DNA of 64,000 nucleotides from NCBI RefSeq assembly GCF_009858335.1, contig NZ_VMSE01000001.1, forward strand, positions 124,001 through 188,000, in the 5' to 3' direction. Shown here piece by piece: positions 33,716 through 43,594 of this stretch; the stretch's first letter is position 1; the number at the start of each line of letters is the position of its first letter. The notes beneath the pieces were generated by a model. That model made no database searches. It saw only the letters and a program-made list of their open reading frames with translations, and was not told where the DNA came from. The DNA is from Methylovorus glucosotrophus. Its GTDB lineage: Bacteria; Pseudomonadota; Gammaproteobacteria; Burkholderiales; Methylophilaceae. A program made the translations under genes and the position numbers.

Positions 33716-34699
33716 TCAACGGTTATCAATGAGCGTCAGCCATGGCCCATAGTGCGTGATGCGTATGGGCAGGGCTTGCGCCAGCGTACGCAGGCTGCGC
33801 TCTGGGTCATCCAACTGAAATACTCCGAATACCCGCAGTTTCGATGCCGCAGGCGATACTCGCAGATAATCCTTGCGATAGGCGCGCAGCGCATCCACGA
33901 CCTCGCCCAGTGACTGGTTGCGTACATCAAGCACGCCATCCTCCCATGCCGCATAAGAGCGCATGTCCTCGCGTGCTGGTGCAATTCCGTTACTGTCGAA
34001 CCAGGCGGACTCGCCTTCTGACAGGACTTGCTGGTGCGGTCCGGCGGCAAGCAGCACGCTGTGCTGCAACACCACGGCGAGGCTGCGATCTGGCTGGCGG
34101 CGTACCATAAAGCGAGTGCCCAGAGCCGTGACAGAGCCGTGAGTTGTGGCGACGGTGAAGGGGCGAGCCGGATCTGCCGCGACCTGTACGATGCAGGCGC
34201 CAGCATGCAGTGTGAGCCATCGTTTGCCTGCGCTGAAGTGAATGTCGATGGCCGACTCGGCATCCAGCGTCAATTGGCTGCCATCCGCCAGAATGACGGT
34301 TTTTCGTTCTGCCGTGCTAGTCGCGATATCGGCAGTCAGCGCCATGCCTGTTGGCGAGCGCTTGAGCAGATAAGCGGTTCCCAGGCCGACAAGCACCAGG
34401 GCCATGCCATTAAGCAGGCGTCGGCGCTGAGGCGATGGTGGCGCGCTTAATACCTCACGAATAACAGCAAGCTGCGCAGGTGACTGATGCTGGGCTGACT
34501 GCAATTGACTGGCGGGTTGCAAGGCGCGCGTCATCTCCTGCCAGGCCTGTTGGTGGCGATCGCTCGCCGCTATCCAGCGCTCAAACGCCGCTTTCACGTC
34601 TGCCGGGGCATGACCATTGTCCAGCCTCACCATCCAGTCGATGGCCGTCAGTACCACGGGATCTACCGCCTCACTGGCCAAGGCGTTTCTGTTGTTCAT
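33716..34699 (-). CDS. fecR: FecR-family anti-sigma/sigma regulator
   Basis: 327 residues. The N-terminal cytoplasmic part starts with the FecR_N helix pattern (DPVVLTAIDWMVRLDNGHA; FERWIAASDRHQQAWQEM). It is followed by one membrane helix near 95-115 (LLNGMALVLVGLGTAYLL) and a periplasmic FecR domain (LADGSQLTLDAESAIDIHFS; TVATTHGSVTALGTRFMVR). It relays receptor occupancy to the FecI-type sigma factor. Its ATG overlaps the fecI stop by 4 bp; the receptor gene starts 95 bp downstream. Confidence 0.93.
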   Translation of the reverse strand: MNNRNALASEAVDPVVLTAIDWMVRLDNGHAPADVKAAFERWIAASDRHQQAWQEMTRALQPASQLQSAQHQSPAQLAVIREVLSAPPSPQRRRLLNGMALVLVGLGTAYLLKRSPTGMALTADIATSTAERKTVILADGSQLTLDAESAIDIHFSAGKRWLTLHAGACIVQVAADPARPFTVATTHGSVTALGTRFMVRRQPDRSLAVVLQHSVLLAAGPHQQVLSEGESAWFDSNGIAPAREDMRSYAAWEDGVLDVRNQSLGEVVDALRAYRKDYLRVSPAASKLRVFGVFQLDDPERSLRTLAQALPIRITHYGPWLTLIDNR

Positions 34700-35193
34700 C
34701 GAGCCGCCAGATAGCAGTGCAGCAGGGCCTGCTTCATATAACGCTCAATGGTGGTGACCGATTTGGCCATGGTGTCAGCTATCTGGACGTGCGTAAGGCC
34801 ATCCAGCCGACTCAGCAAAAAAGCCTGCCGGACCTTGGGCGGCAGGCCATTCAATAGCTGATCCAGTGCAGCGATAGCTTCGCGAATCAGCAGCATGTCT
34901 TCAGGAGATGGCTGGTTGGCCTGAGGCTGCTGGGCAAGCGCGTCAAGATAAGCTTGCTCGAGGTCGCGCCGTCGCCAGAAGGTATAAAGTTCGCGCTTGG
35001 CCAATACGGTAAGAAAAGCCCGTGGCTCCTGCAACTGCATGAGTTGTCGCGACTGCAGTACACGCATGAAGGTGTTCTGGGCGAGGTCTGCCGCTTGCTG
35101 GGTGCAGCCCAGCTTGTTTCGCAACCAATGGGAAAGCCAGCCATGGTGGTCGCGATAAAGTGCGTGCAGGGTGGCGTGATGGTGGGCAGACAT
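34696..35193 (-). CDS. fecI: ECF sigma factor, FecI type
   Basis: 165 residues. Sigma region 2 (LYRDHHGWLSHWLRNKLG; AADLAQNTFMRVLQ) and region 4 (LPPKVRQAFLLSRLDGLTHV; QIADTMAKSVTTIERYMKQAL) are clear. It directs RNA polymerase to the receptor promoter when the FecR homologue signals. A Fur box (35207-35225) lies just upstream of ATG 35193, so expression should be off in iron-replete cells. First gene of fecI-fecR-receptor. Gene symbols are by family, not proof of ferric-citrate specificity. Confidence 0.94.
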   Translation of the reverse strand: MSAHHHATLHALYRDHHGWLSHWLRNKLGCTQQAADLAQNTFMRVLQSRQLMQLQEPRAFLTVLAKRELYTFWRRRDLEQAYLDALAQQPQANQPSPEDMLLIREAIAALDQLLNGLPPKVRQAFLLSRLDGLTHVQIADTMAKSVTTIERYMKQALLHCYLAAR

Positions 35194-35206
35194 GCGATGG
35201 GCATTT

Positions 35207-35225
35207 AATGAGAATGGTTCTCATT
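35207..35225 (-). promoter_or_regulatory. Fur box upstream of fecI
   Basis: AATGAGAA (35207-35214), TGG, TTCTCATT (35218-35225): a perfect dyad of the kind found before iron-starvation sigma factors. It starts 14 bp upstream of the fecI ATG and about 135 bp before the divergent DUF748 gene. Confidence 0.85.
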
Positions 35226-35360
35226 TTATGGTTGCCAGCATCAGGCGTCAACGCTTTCGGCGATAGGCAAGAATCCTCAAGCCGCGAGCTTCCTTCTGCA
35301 AAAGCAAGGTCGCCCCAGACCGGTGCATGTTTTATACTGCCGAAAAAGAAGGAGACTGCC

Positions 35361-38300
35361 ATGTTAAGCAGAATCAGGACGCTACTGCTCACTACCCCAT
35401 TCAAGATTTTTGCTGGCGTCGTTATCGCCTACCTGCTGTTTGCTTATCTGGCTGTAGATCCTCTGGCACGCCGCATCTTGCCCTGGTTTGCCGAGAACAA
35501 GCTGGCCAGTCAGGCCAGTGTTGAGCACGTAAAGTTTGATCCTTTGCGATTGATCCTCACGATCGATCAACTCAAGCTGAACCAGAAAAATGGCGCGCCA
35601 CTGGCAAGCTTTGACCGCCTCTATGTCAATCTTGAAACCAGCGGGCTGTTTCGCTTTGCATGGCGTATCAAGGATATACGCCTGACCGCTCCCCATGTGG
35701 CCGTTGAGGTTGGCGCCGATGGACGGCTGAATTGGGCGGATCTCATTGCCAAGCTGAATGAAGACAAGGATGACACGCCATCCACCAGCATGCCGCGCTT
35801 GCTGATTGATCATATTCTGATCGAAGGCGGGGATGTGGCCTATGTGGAACGCAACCGTCCGCAGCCATTTGAACTGGCCCTGCAACCATTGGGGTTGGAG
35901 CTGGATGGTTTGTCTACCCTGCCTGAAGATAGGGGCGACTATCTGATCGTGGCGAAATTGCCTGCCGACGGTGGCAGCCTGAAATGGAAGGGCGATATCG
36001 GGCTTAATCCATTGGTGTCGCGGGGTGTGTTGGAGTTGCAAGGCATCAAGCTCGCCCCCTTGATGCAGATCGTCAAACATCAGGCACTGCCCGTGCGCCT
36101 CACGCAGGGCGAATTGCAAAGCCGGCTGACCTACAGCTTTGCCATGGTAAAAGGCGCCGATCAGCAGGATCCAACGCCAGAAGCCATCGTGCAGGACCTC
36201 AGCCTCTCGCTTGAAAATGTAGCAGCTGAAGTGCAAGGTCAGTATGGACCTGCGCAGTTGCATCTGAAACAGGTATCTGTGGCCATGCCGCGCCTGGATT
36301 TTTCCATGCGCAAAGGCACGGAGCTGACATTCAAGAACATGCGTCTGGGCCTGCAAAAACTGGTGCTGCAGCAGGCAAAAACACCCCTGTTTCAACTTGA
36401 TGCCATTGATGTACAAGGTATCGATTACGACCTTGCGCGCCAGCATTTGCAAGTGGCGGATGCTGTTTTGCATGCAGGGCATATCAAGGCCGCCCGTAGC
36501 ATTAATGGCAGCCTGGACTGGCAATCGCTGATACCACCCGCTTCCGGTGAACCCGTGCCAACATCCAGCCCGGCTCCCGAGGCCGCTGCCGCCAAGCAGC
36601 CATTTACATTCGATATCGCCCATTTGCATCTGGCGGATTGGCGGGCCGAGTACCGCGATGCCAGTTTTGTGCACCCCATGGATGTGGCGCTCAATGCGTT
36701 TAATCTGGAGCTGGGGCTGGGGAATAAAGATGGCAAGCTGCAGGTACGGGATATTCAAAGCCGGGTAGGGCCGGTGCAACTCAAATCGGCGCTCTATGCT
36801 CAGCCAGCAGCTACATTGTCCAGCCTGCAGGTGCACGATGGTGCCGTCGATGTGGATGCGAAATCGGTCACGCTTGGTGCGGTAGTGCTCAGTGGTTTGC
36901 AGGCCCAGGTCTTGCGCTCCACCAGTCAGCCGCTGAACTGGCAGGCCATGCTGGAAACTCGAAACGAGGCTGCCAGTGCACCCGCTGTCACGTCAGCGCC
37001 GGTCAAACATAAAACCAGCCCTGCGAGTTCCACAGAAAAAACAAACGCTGCCTGGAAATTGAGCCTGCCCAGGCTGGCATTGCAGGATGCCAGCGTGCAC
37101 GTGGAAGACAATACGCCCGGCAAGCCGGTGGTGCTGGATATTGAGCGTGCAGGGATAGAGCTGCAGGATGTGTCGCTGGATCTTGGCCGCAGCATCCCCG
37201 TCAAGGCTGGCCTCAAGATCAAGCAGGGCGGGCAGTTCAATGCGGATGGCAAGCTCACGCTGTCGCCGTTCAAGGCCGACCTCAAATTGGGTCTGGATGC
37301 CTTGTCGCTGAAGCCGCTGGCCCCCTATATAAATCAGTTCGCCCTCTTGCGGCTGAATGACGGTGCTGTCAGGCTGAATGGCCAGCTAGGTCTCAAGACC
37401 GACCAGGCATTCAGTGCGCAATTCAAAGGCGGCTTTGCCGTGGACCGGCTGGCGATTGCCGAAGAAAATGGCGGCGCGACCTTTCTGGCTTGGAAAACCC
37501 TGGGCAGCGATAGCCTCAAGCTCAGCCTGGGGCCAGACCGCTTGCATATGGACGAACTGCGGATTGTGGAGCCGCAGGGCAAGTTCATTATTCATGAAGA
37601 CAAAACGCTGAATGTGCAGCGCATGATGCGCACTCAGCCTGTGAATCCGCCTGCGACGGCAAAAGCGAATACGCCCCCAGCCACCATAAGTAAAGCGCCA
37701 GCCAAGGCCACAAGCAAAACGGCGTCAGCCGGTGCAAAGGATTCATCCACCTTCCCGGTCAGCATTTCGCGGGTACGCATAGATCGCGCACGTCTGGAGT
37801 TTGCGGATTACTCGCTCAAGCCACAGTTTGGTACCTATATCAACAGCCTGTCAGGCGTGATCAATGGCCTGTCGACAGACGCCAATACCACCGCGCAGGT
37901 GGAGCTGGACGGCAAGGTGGATGAGTATGGCTCGGCCCGCATTCGTGGCTCCTTGCAGCCATTCAAGGCGACCGACTTTACCGATCTCAAGCTGACATTC
38001 CGCAATCTGGAAATGAACCGCCTGACGCCGTATTCCGGCAAATTTGCCGGGCGCCGCATTGAGTCGGGCAAGCTGTCGGTAGATCTGGAATACAAGATCA
38101 AACAGCGGCAGATGACCGGCGAAAACAAGTTTGTCATCAACAAGCTCCGACTCGGGGAGCATGTGGATAGCCCGGATGCAGTCAATCTGCCACTGGATCT
38201 GGCGATTGCCCTGCTGGAAGACAGCGATGGCATCATCGATCTCAATTTGCCGGTATCTGGCAGCCTGGATGATCCGCAGTTCAGCTACGGCAAGGTCGTC

Positions 38301-38966
38301 TGGAAAGCGTTTGTGAATGTGCTCGGCAAAATTGCCACGGCTCCCTTCCGTGCGCTCGGCAATTTGCTGGGCATCAAATCTGACAAGCTGGAGGCGGTGG
38401 TGTTTGATCCTGCCAGTGCGGTGCTGGCGCCCCCCGAGCAGGAAAAATTGCAGGCAGTGGCAAATGCCATGGCAAAACGCCCGGCATTGACGCTGACCGT
38501 GACCCCCGCCTATGACGCGGCAGCCGATCGCAAGGCATTGCAGGAGCAGGCGATTCGCCGGGACGTGGCGCAGCGCATGGGGATGAAACTGGCGCCGAAT
38601 GAGCAGCCAGGTCCGGTTGATCTGCATAATCCCAAAGTGCGGTCGGCGGTATTCCAGCTGGCACAAGAGCGCGGTCCGGATGCCAAAAAGCGCGGCGTGC
38701 TGGGCAAGCTCAAGGATTATCTGGAAATCGCCAAACCGGAAGACCCCGCGGCGTATGACAGCATGCTGCAGCAACTTAAAGATGGCGTGAATATTCCGGA
38801 CAGTGCCTTGCAAGACCTGGCGAATGCACGTGCCGCCAGTGTGCAACAATATTTGCAGCAATCAGCCGGCCTGGCGCCGTCCCGGCTTGCACAAAGTGCT
38901 ATCGATGCAGTGAGCGGGGATAGCGGGCAGGTGCCGCTTAAATTGAACCTGGGCGTCAGCAGGTAG
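35361..38966 (+). CDS. large AsmA-like DUF748 protein
   Basis: 1201 residues from ATG 35361 with a GGAG site; the open frame extends upstream to 35160 but overlaps fecI and lacks a start signal. One N-terminal membrane anchor (FKIFAGVVIAYLLFAYLAV) is followed by a long periplasmic beta-rich region with repeated AsmA-like blocks. Two low-complexity Ala/Pro/Lys linkers occur (about 395-410 and 760-800), and a DUF748 block (SGKFAGRRIESGKLSVDLEYKIKQ; INKLRLGEHVDSPDAVNLPLDLAIALL) lies before the C-terminus. AsmA-like proteins (TamB, YhdP) bridge the envelope and move lipids; a similar role is inference. Confidence 0.88.
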   Translation: MLSRIRTLLLTTPFKIFAGVVIAYLLFAYLAVDPLARRILPWFAENKLASQASVEHVKFDPLRLILTIDQLKLNQKNGAPLASFDRLYVNLETSGLFRFAWRIKDIRLTAPHVAVEVGADGRLNWADLIAKLNEDKDDTPSTSMPRLLIDHILIEGGDVAYVERNRPQPFELALQPLGLELDGLSTLPEDRGDYLIVAKLPADGGSLKWKGDIGLNPLVSRGVLELQGIKLAPLMQIVKHQALPVRLTQGELQSRLTYSFAMVKGADQQDPTPEAIVQDLSLSLENVAAEVQGQYGPAQLHLKQVSVAMPRLDFSMRKGTELTFKNMRLGLQKLVLQQAKTPLFQLDAIDVQGIDYDLARQHLQVADAVLHAGHIKAARSINGSLDWQSLIPPASGEPVPTSSPAPEAAAAKQPFTFDIAHLHLADWRAEYRDASFVHPMDVALNAFNLELGLGNKDGKLQVRDIQSRVGPVQLKSALYAQPAATLSSLQVHDGAVDVDAKSVTLGAVVLSGLQAQVLRSTSQPLNWQAMLETRNEAASAPAVTSAPVKHKTSPASSTEKTNAAWKLSLPRLALQDASVHVEDNTPGKPVVLDIERAGIELQDVSLDLGRSIPVKAGLKIKQGGQFNADGKLTLSPFKADLKLGLDALSLKPLAPYINQFALLRLNDGAVRLNGQLGLKTDQAFSAQFKGGFAVDRLAIAEENGGATFLAWKTLGSDSLKLSLGPDRLHMDELRIVEPQGKFIIHEDKTLNVQRMMRTQPVNPPATAKANTPPATISKAPAKATSKTASAGAKDSSTFPVSISRVRIDRARLEFADYSLKPQFGTYINSLSGVINGLSTDANTTAQVELDGKVDEYGSARIRGSLQPFKATDFTDLKLTFRNLEMNRLTPYSGKFAGRRIESGKLSVDLEYKIKQRQMTGENKFVINKLRLGEHVDSPDAVNLPLDLAIALLEDSDGIIDLNLPVSGSLDDPQFSYGKVVWKAFVNVLGKIATAPFRALGNLLGIKSDKLEAVVFDPASAVLAPPEQEKLQAVANAMAKRPALTLTVTPAYDAAADRKALQEQAIRRDVAQRMGMKLAPNEQPGPVDLHNPKVRSAVFQLAQERGPDAKKRGVLGKLKDYLEIAKPEDPAAYDSMLQQLKDGVNIPDSALQDLANARAASVQQYLQQSAGLAPSRLAQSAIDAVSGDSGQVPLKLNLGVSR

Positions 38967-39160
38967 TCCATTACTATGTAGTCGCTAGCTGCGGTCTCCC
39001 CGGTTCTGCGGTCAGCGGCTTCAAGGCCGCCTCATCTCATGCGTTGATTGCAGGATGGGGCGGCCTCATAACATAAATATAATCCCTTAGACTGCAACCA
39101 CGCTCTCCCAGTTGAGCGGCGTGCATGCCCTGAAATGCGCAGTATGGCTGGAGAGCGACC

Positions 39161-40180
39161 ATGCGAATTTACCAATCCCTGTGCGTGCTATTAACGCTCG
39201 TCAGCCTGCCATCCTGGGCGGACGCCGAGCCTCCCGCCGAGCTGATTTTTGCGCTCAAAGGATCCATCGTCAAAATACATACTGTGACCAAAAGTGGCGG
39301 TCATGGCATAGGTTCAGGCGTGGTTGTTGCCGAGAATCTGGTGGCGACCAACTGCCACGTGCTGGCAGATGCGAATGGCATCAACGTGGCGGCGCGAGGT
39401 GAAACCTATGCGCCCGTGTCAGTACGCGAGGACTGGCGTCACGACATCTGCGTGTTGCGCGTGGAGTATTTGCCATTAAAACCGGTAGTGCTCGGCGATG
39501 ACGAGCAGTTGCAATACGAGCAGGATGTCTTTGCCATCGGCTTCCCCGGCGGACCACCCAAACCGCAAACCACCTTCGGTACCATCAAGGCCCTCTATCC
39601 GCTGGATGATGCAGCCATTATCCGCACGTCTTCTTCCTTTGTGCTAGGCGCCAGCGGCAGCGCGCTGTTTGACAGCGAAGGCAAGCTGATCGGGCTCAAT
39701 ACCTTCAAAAGCCCTGGGCGTCATAGCTATTATTACAGCATGCCGGTGAAGTGGATCAAGGCACTGCTGCAGGCGCCCGAGACGGAGCATGTCAGCCAGA
39801 ACGGCAGGCCCTTATGGGATGCGCCTGAAAATCAGCGTCCTTACCTCATGCGGGTGGTGATCCCCATGCAAAATGAGGAATGGGATGATTTGTTGAGAAT
39901 AGCCAGTGAATGGGCGCTGCAGGAGCCGCAGACGGTAGAAGCCATCTACTACAAGGCGCTGGCGGAAGAGCATCTGGGCGATTTGAAGGCGGCCGATGCC
40001 TTGTACCGGCAGGTGCTGCAGGCCAATCCCCGGCATAGCGCCAGCTTGCTGGCGGATGCACGGATAGCGCGCCAGCAGGGTGAGTCCAATCGCATGCTGA
40101 CTCTGCTTAGCCAATTGCAGGCCTTGTCGCCTGACATGGCACAGGAGCTGATTCCTCAAGAGGCCGGCCTCGCGCAATAA
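39161..40180 (+). CDS. exported trypsin-like serine protease with C-terminal TPR-like region
   Basis: 339 residues. Signal peptide (LCVLLTLVSLPSWADA), then an S1-type protease domain with a visible triad: His in VATNCHVLAD, Asp in WRHDICVLRV, Ser in VLGASGSALFD. Unlike DegP/DegS there is no PDZ domain; instead residues ~235-335 form TPR-like helices (AIYYKALAEEHLGDLKAADALYRQVLQANPRHS). Probably periplasmic quality control or substrate-specific cleavage; the substrate is unknown. Single gene. Confidence 0.88.
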   Translation: MRIYQSLCVLLTLVSLPSWADAEPPAELIFALKGSIVKIHTVTKSGGHGIGSGVVVAENLVATNCHVLADANGINVAARGETYAPVSVREDWRHDICVLRVEYLPLKPVVLGDDEQLQYEQDVFAIGFPGGPPKPQTTFGTIKALYPLDDAAIIRTSSSFVLGASGSALFDSEGKLIGLNTFKSPGRHSYYYSMPVKWIKALLQAPETEHVSQNGRPLWDAPENQRPYLMRVVIPMQNEEWDDLLRIASEWALQEPQTVEAIYYKALAEEHLGDLKAADALYRQVLQANPRHSASLLADARIARQQGESNRMLTLLSQLQALSPDMAQELIPQEAGLAQ

Positions 40181-40390
40181 AACGCTCCCCATCCAAAATC
40201 CAGCGCGTAACGATAATAATTAGCGTAAAAGTTGAATAATATGGCAGGATTGCCCAAGCACGAGACGGGCTGAATGCGCATAATGTTCAGCTGCGGTAAT
40301 GCTCATCCTGTCATGGAATCCTGGCATTATTCTCGTGGTATTTCCTATTGATCACTTGTGTAGACGCCTCAGGGCGTTTTGAAAGTTCGT

Positions 40391-43300
40391 ATGTTCAGCA
40401 TTGTTCAGATTGCGCTTAAGCGCCCGTATACGTTTGTCGTGATGGCTATCCTGCTGCTGATACTGGGCATTCTGTCTGCGCTGCGCATGCCGACGGATAT
40501 CTTCCCGGAGATTCGCATTCCGGTGATTGCGGTGGCCTGGCAATACACCGGCATGCCGCCAGATCAAATGGCAGGGCGTATCGCCACGGTGTATCAGCGC
40601 GTGCTTACCACGACGGTGAATGACATTGAGCACATCGAAGCCAATTCCTATAACGGCTTTGGCATCGTCAAGATTTTCTTCCAGCCCGGTGTGAACATCG
40701 CCACGGCCAACGCGCAGGTCACGGCCGTATCGCAAGTGATATTGCGCCAGATGCCCACGGGGGTGACGCCGCCGCTGATCCTCAACTACAGCGCCTCCAC
40801 GGTGCCTATCCTGCAGATTGCGCTTTCCGGCAAGGGCTTGTCCGAGCAGCAGCTGGGCGATCTTGGCCTGAATACCATACGTACGCGGCTGGTAACCGTG
40901 CCGGGGGCTGCGGTGCCGTATCCATTCGGCGGCAAGACGCGGCAGGTGCAAATTGACTTGAATCCGACCGCCTTGCAGGCGCGTGGCCTGGCAGCGCAGG
41001 ATGTCGCCAATGCGCTGGCTGCCCAGAACCTGATCTTGCCAGTCGGTACGCAGAAAATCGGTGTGCAGGAATACACCTTGCAGCTGAATAATGCAGCGGG
41101 TGCCATGGATGACATTGGCAACTTCCCGATCAAGGTGGTCAATGGCGCGACCGTGTACATTCGCGATGTCGCCACCGTGCGCGATGGCAACCCGCCCCAA
41201 AGCAATATCGTGCACGTGGATGGCGCCAAATCCGTGCTGATGTCAGTACTGAAAAACGGCGCGACCTCGACGCTGGATATTGTGTCCGGGGTCAAGGCAC
41301 GCTTGCAGGAAATCAAGCCAACCTTGCCAGATAATCTGGAAGCGGTGCCTATCAATGACCAGTCCATCTTCGTACGCGCGGCGGTCAAGGGCGTAGCCTT
41401 TGAGGGCGCGATTGCGGCGGTGCTGACCAGCCTGATGATCCTGCTTTTCCTGGGCAGCTGGCGCTCTACCGTGATTATTGCGGTGTCTATTCCGCTGTCC
41501 ATTCTTGGCGCCATTTTTGCGCTGAATGCCTTTGGCGAAACGCTGAATATCATGACGCTGGGCGGCCTGGCGCTGGCGGTAGGTATTCTGGTGGACGATG
41601 CGACGGTGACTATCGAAAATATCAACTGGCACCTGGAACAAGGCAAGCAGGTGGAGCCGGCCATTCTCGATGGTGCGGCACAGATCGTGACGCCCGCGTT
41701 CGTGTCGCTGCTCTGTATCTGTATCGTGTTTGTGCCGATGTTCCTGCTCGAAGGCGTGTCGCGCTTCCTGTTTGTGCCTATGGCCGAGGCGGTGATTTTT
41801 GCCATGGTCAGCTCGTTCATCCTGTCGCGCACGCTGGTGCCTACCATGGCCAAGTACTTGCTCAAGCCACATGCGCCGCATACGGATTTGCACGGTACGC
41901 ATGCCACCCTGCCACCATCACGCAATCCGCTGGTCAGGTTTCAGCGTGGGTTTGAGGCGCGCTTCGAGCGCGTGCGCGAGGGGTATCACGGCTGGTTGCA
42001 TGTCGCCATGCGCAACCGCAAGAAGTTCGTCATTGGCTTTATGGCTTTTGTCATGCTGTCATTTGCGCTGGTGCCTTTCCTCGGCCGCAATTTCTTCCCA
42101 GCGGTGGATGGTGGGCAGATCCTGATGCACGTGCGCGTGCCGGTAGGCACACGCCTGGAAGAAACCGCTGCGCAGTTTGCCGATATTCAGGCGGCGATCC
42201 GCGAGGTGATTCCGGCACATGAGATTGTGACCATGGTGGATAACATCGGCCAGCCGATCAGCTCGATCAACCTGACCTACAACAATACCGGCATCATTGG
42301 CGCGCAGGATGGCGATATCCAGATTGCGCTGGCAGAAGGCCACCAGCCAACGGCGGACTACGTGAAAGCCCTGCGTGAACGCTTGCCGCGGCAGTTCCCG
42401 GGCACCACCTTTTCCTTCCCGCCTGCCGATATCGTCAGCCAGATCCTGAATTTTGGTTCGCCAGCGCCGGTGGATATCCAGATTCGCGGGGCCAACCGCG
42501 AGGCCAATTTTGACTATGCCAACAAGCTGCTGGAGCGCATACGCCAGGTGCCCGGCATTGCCGATGCGCGTATTCAGCAGTCGCGCAGCAGTCCGGTATT
42601 CAAGATCGATGTCGACCGCACGCGGGCACAGGAGCTTGGATTGACCGCGCGCGATGTCACCAATAACGTCATCGTCAATCTGGCCGGCAGCAGTCAGGTG
42701 GCACCTACCTACTGGCTTAATCCTGCCAATGGCGTGTCGTACCCGATTGTGATGCAGACGCCGCAGTACCAGATGGATTCGCTTTCCAAGCTGGAAAATC
42801 TGCCCATGAGCGGCAGTGCGAGTGAAGTCACGCCGATATTGGGCGGTGTAGCCACCTTTACCCGCGATCGGGCCAATGCCATCGTCAGCCAGTACGATAT
42901 CCAGCCCATGATCCAGGTGCATGCCAGCACACAGGATAGAGACCTGGGTGCCGTGGCCGCCGATATCCGCAAGATATTGGATGAGACCGCGCAGGATGTA
43001 CCGAAAGGCAGCACCGTGGCGCTGATGGGCCAGGTGCAGACCATGGAGCGCTCATTCAACGGGCTGTTGTTCGGTCTGCTCGGCGCCATCGTGCTGATTT
43101 ATCTGCTGATCGTGGTCAACTTCCAGTCGTGGAGCGATCCATTCGTGATCGTCAGCGCTTTGCCAGCGGCAATTGCCGGCATTATCTGGATGCTGTTTGC
43201 GACCTTTACACCGTTGTCCGTTCCGGCGCTGACCGGGGCGATCATGTGCATGGGGGTTGCCACGGCCAATAGTGTGCTGGTGATCAGCTTTGCCCGCGAG

Positions 43301-43594
43301 CGTCTGGAGGTGCTGGGCGATGCCACGGCTGCCGCGCTTGAGGCCGGTTTTGTACGATTCCGTCCGGTGCTGATGACCGCATTGGCGATGATGATCGGCA
43401 TGGCGCCCATGGCGTTGGGCCTGGGTGAAGGCGGTGAGCAGAATGCGCCGCTGGGCCGTGCCGTGATTGGTGGCTTGCTGTTTGCCACCACCACTACCCT
43501 GATTTTTGTACCTGTCGTATTTAGCATGGTGCACGCACGCTTTAAACCTGCTGCGTCCCAGCCACATGTAAATGGAGAGCCGCATGTCATCTGA
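40391..43594 (+). CDS. RND efflux permease (HAE1/AcrB-type)
   Basis: 1067 residues from ATG 40391 (MFSIVQIALKRPYTFVV), the normal RND N-terminus; a TTG 12 bp upstream is possible. About 12 membrane segments and two large periplasmic loops; TM4 carries the proton-relay Asp pair (LAVGILVDDATVTIEN). The PTDIFPEI segment after TM1 is typical of the family. It pumps hydrophobic or cationic compounds by proton motive force with an adaptor and an outer-membrane channel. The adaptor gene overlaps its 3' end by 11 bp; no TolC-type gene is in the cluster. Confidence 0.94.
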   Translation: MFSIVQIALKRPYTFVVMAILLLILGILSALRMPTDIFPEIRIPVIAVAWQYTGMPPDQMAGRIATVYQRVLTTTVNDIEHIEANSYNGFGIVKIFFQPGVNIATANAQVTAVSQVILRQMPTGVTPPLILNYSASTVPILQIALSGKGLSEQQLGDLGLNTIRTRLVTVPGAAVPYPFGGKTRQVQIDLNPTALQARGLAAQDVANALAAQNLILPVGTQKIGVQEYTLQLNNAAGAMDDIGNFPIKVVNGATVYIRDVATVRDGNPPQSNIVHVDGAKSVLMSVLKNGATSTLDIVSGVKARLQEIKPTLPDNLEAVPINDQSIFVRAAVKGVAFEGAIAAVLTSLMILLFLGSWRSTVIIAVSIPLSILGAIFALNAFGETLNIMTLGGLALAVGILVDDATVTIENINWHLEQGKQVEPAILDGAAQIVTPAFVSLLCICIVFVPMFLLEGVSRFLFVPMAEAVIFAMVSSFILSRTLVPTMAKYLLKPHAPHTDLHGTHATLPPSRNPLVRFQRGFEARFERVREGYHGWLHVAMRNRKKFVIGFMAFVMLSFALVPFLGRNFFPAVDGGQILMHVRVPVGTRLEETAAQFADIQAAIREVIPAHEIVTMVDNIGQPISSINLTYNNTGIIGAQDGDIQIALAEGHQPTADYVKALRERLPRQFPGTTFSFPPADIVSQILNFGSPAPVDIQIRGANREANFDYANKLLERIRQVPGIADARIQQSRSSPVFKIDVDRTRAQELGLTARDVTNNVIVNLAGSSQVAPTYWLNPANGVSYPIVMQTPQYQMDSLSKLENLPMSGSASEVTPILGGVATFTRDRANAIVSQYDIQPMIQVHASTQDRDLGAVAADIRKILDETAQDVPKGSTVALMGQVQTMERSFNGLLFGLLGAIVLIYLLIVVNFQSWSDPFVIVSALPAAIAGIIWMLFATFTPLSVPALTGAIMCMGVATANSVLVISFARERLEVLGDATAAALEAGFVRFRPVLMTALAMMIGMAPMALGLGEGGEQNAPLGRAVIGGLLFATTTTLIFVPVVFSMVHARFKPAASQPHVNGEPHVI

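Noticed and set aside
35382..36836. 484-codon minus-strand open frame
   Set aside because: Antisense shadow of the DUF748 gene; His/Gln-rich composition typical of a reversed GC-rich coding frame.
40786..41925. 379-codon minus-strand open frame
   Set aside because: Antisense shadow of the RND permease.
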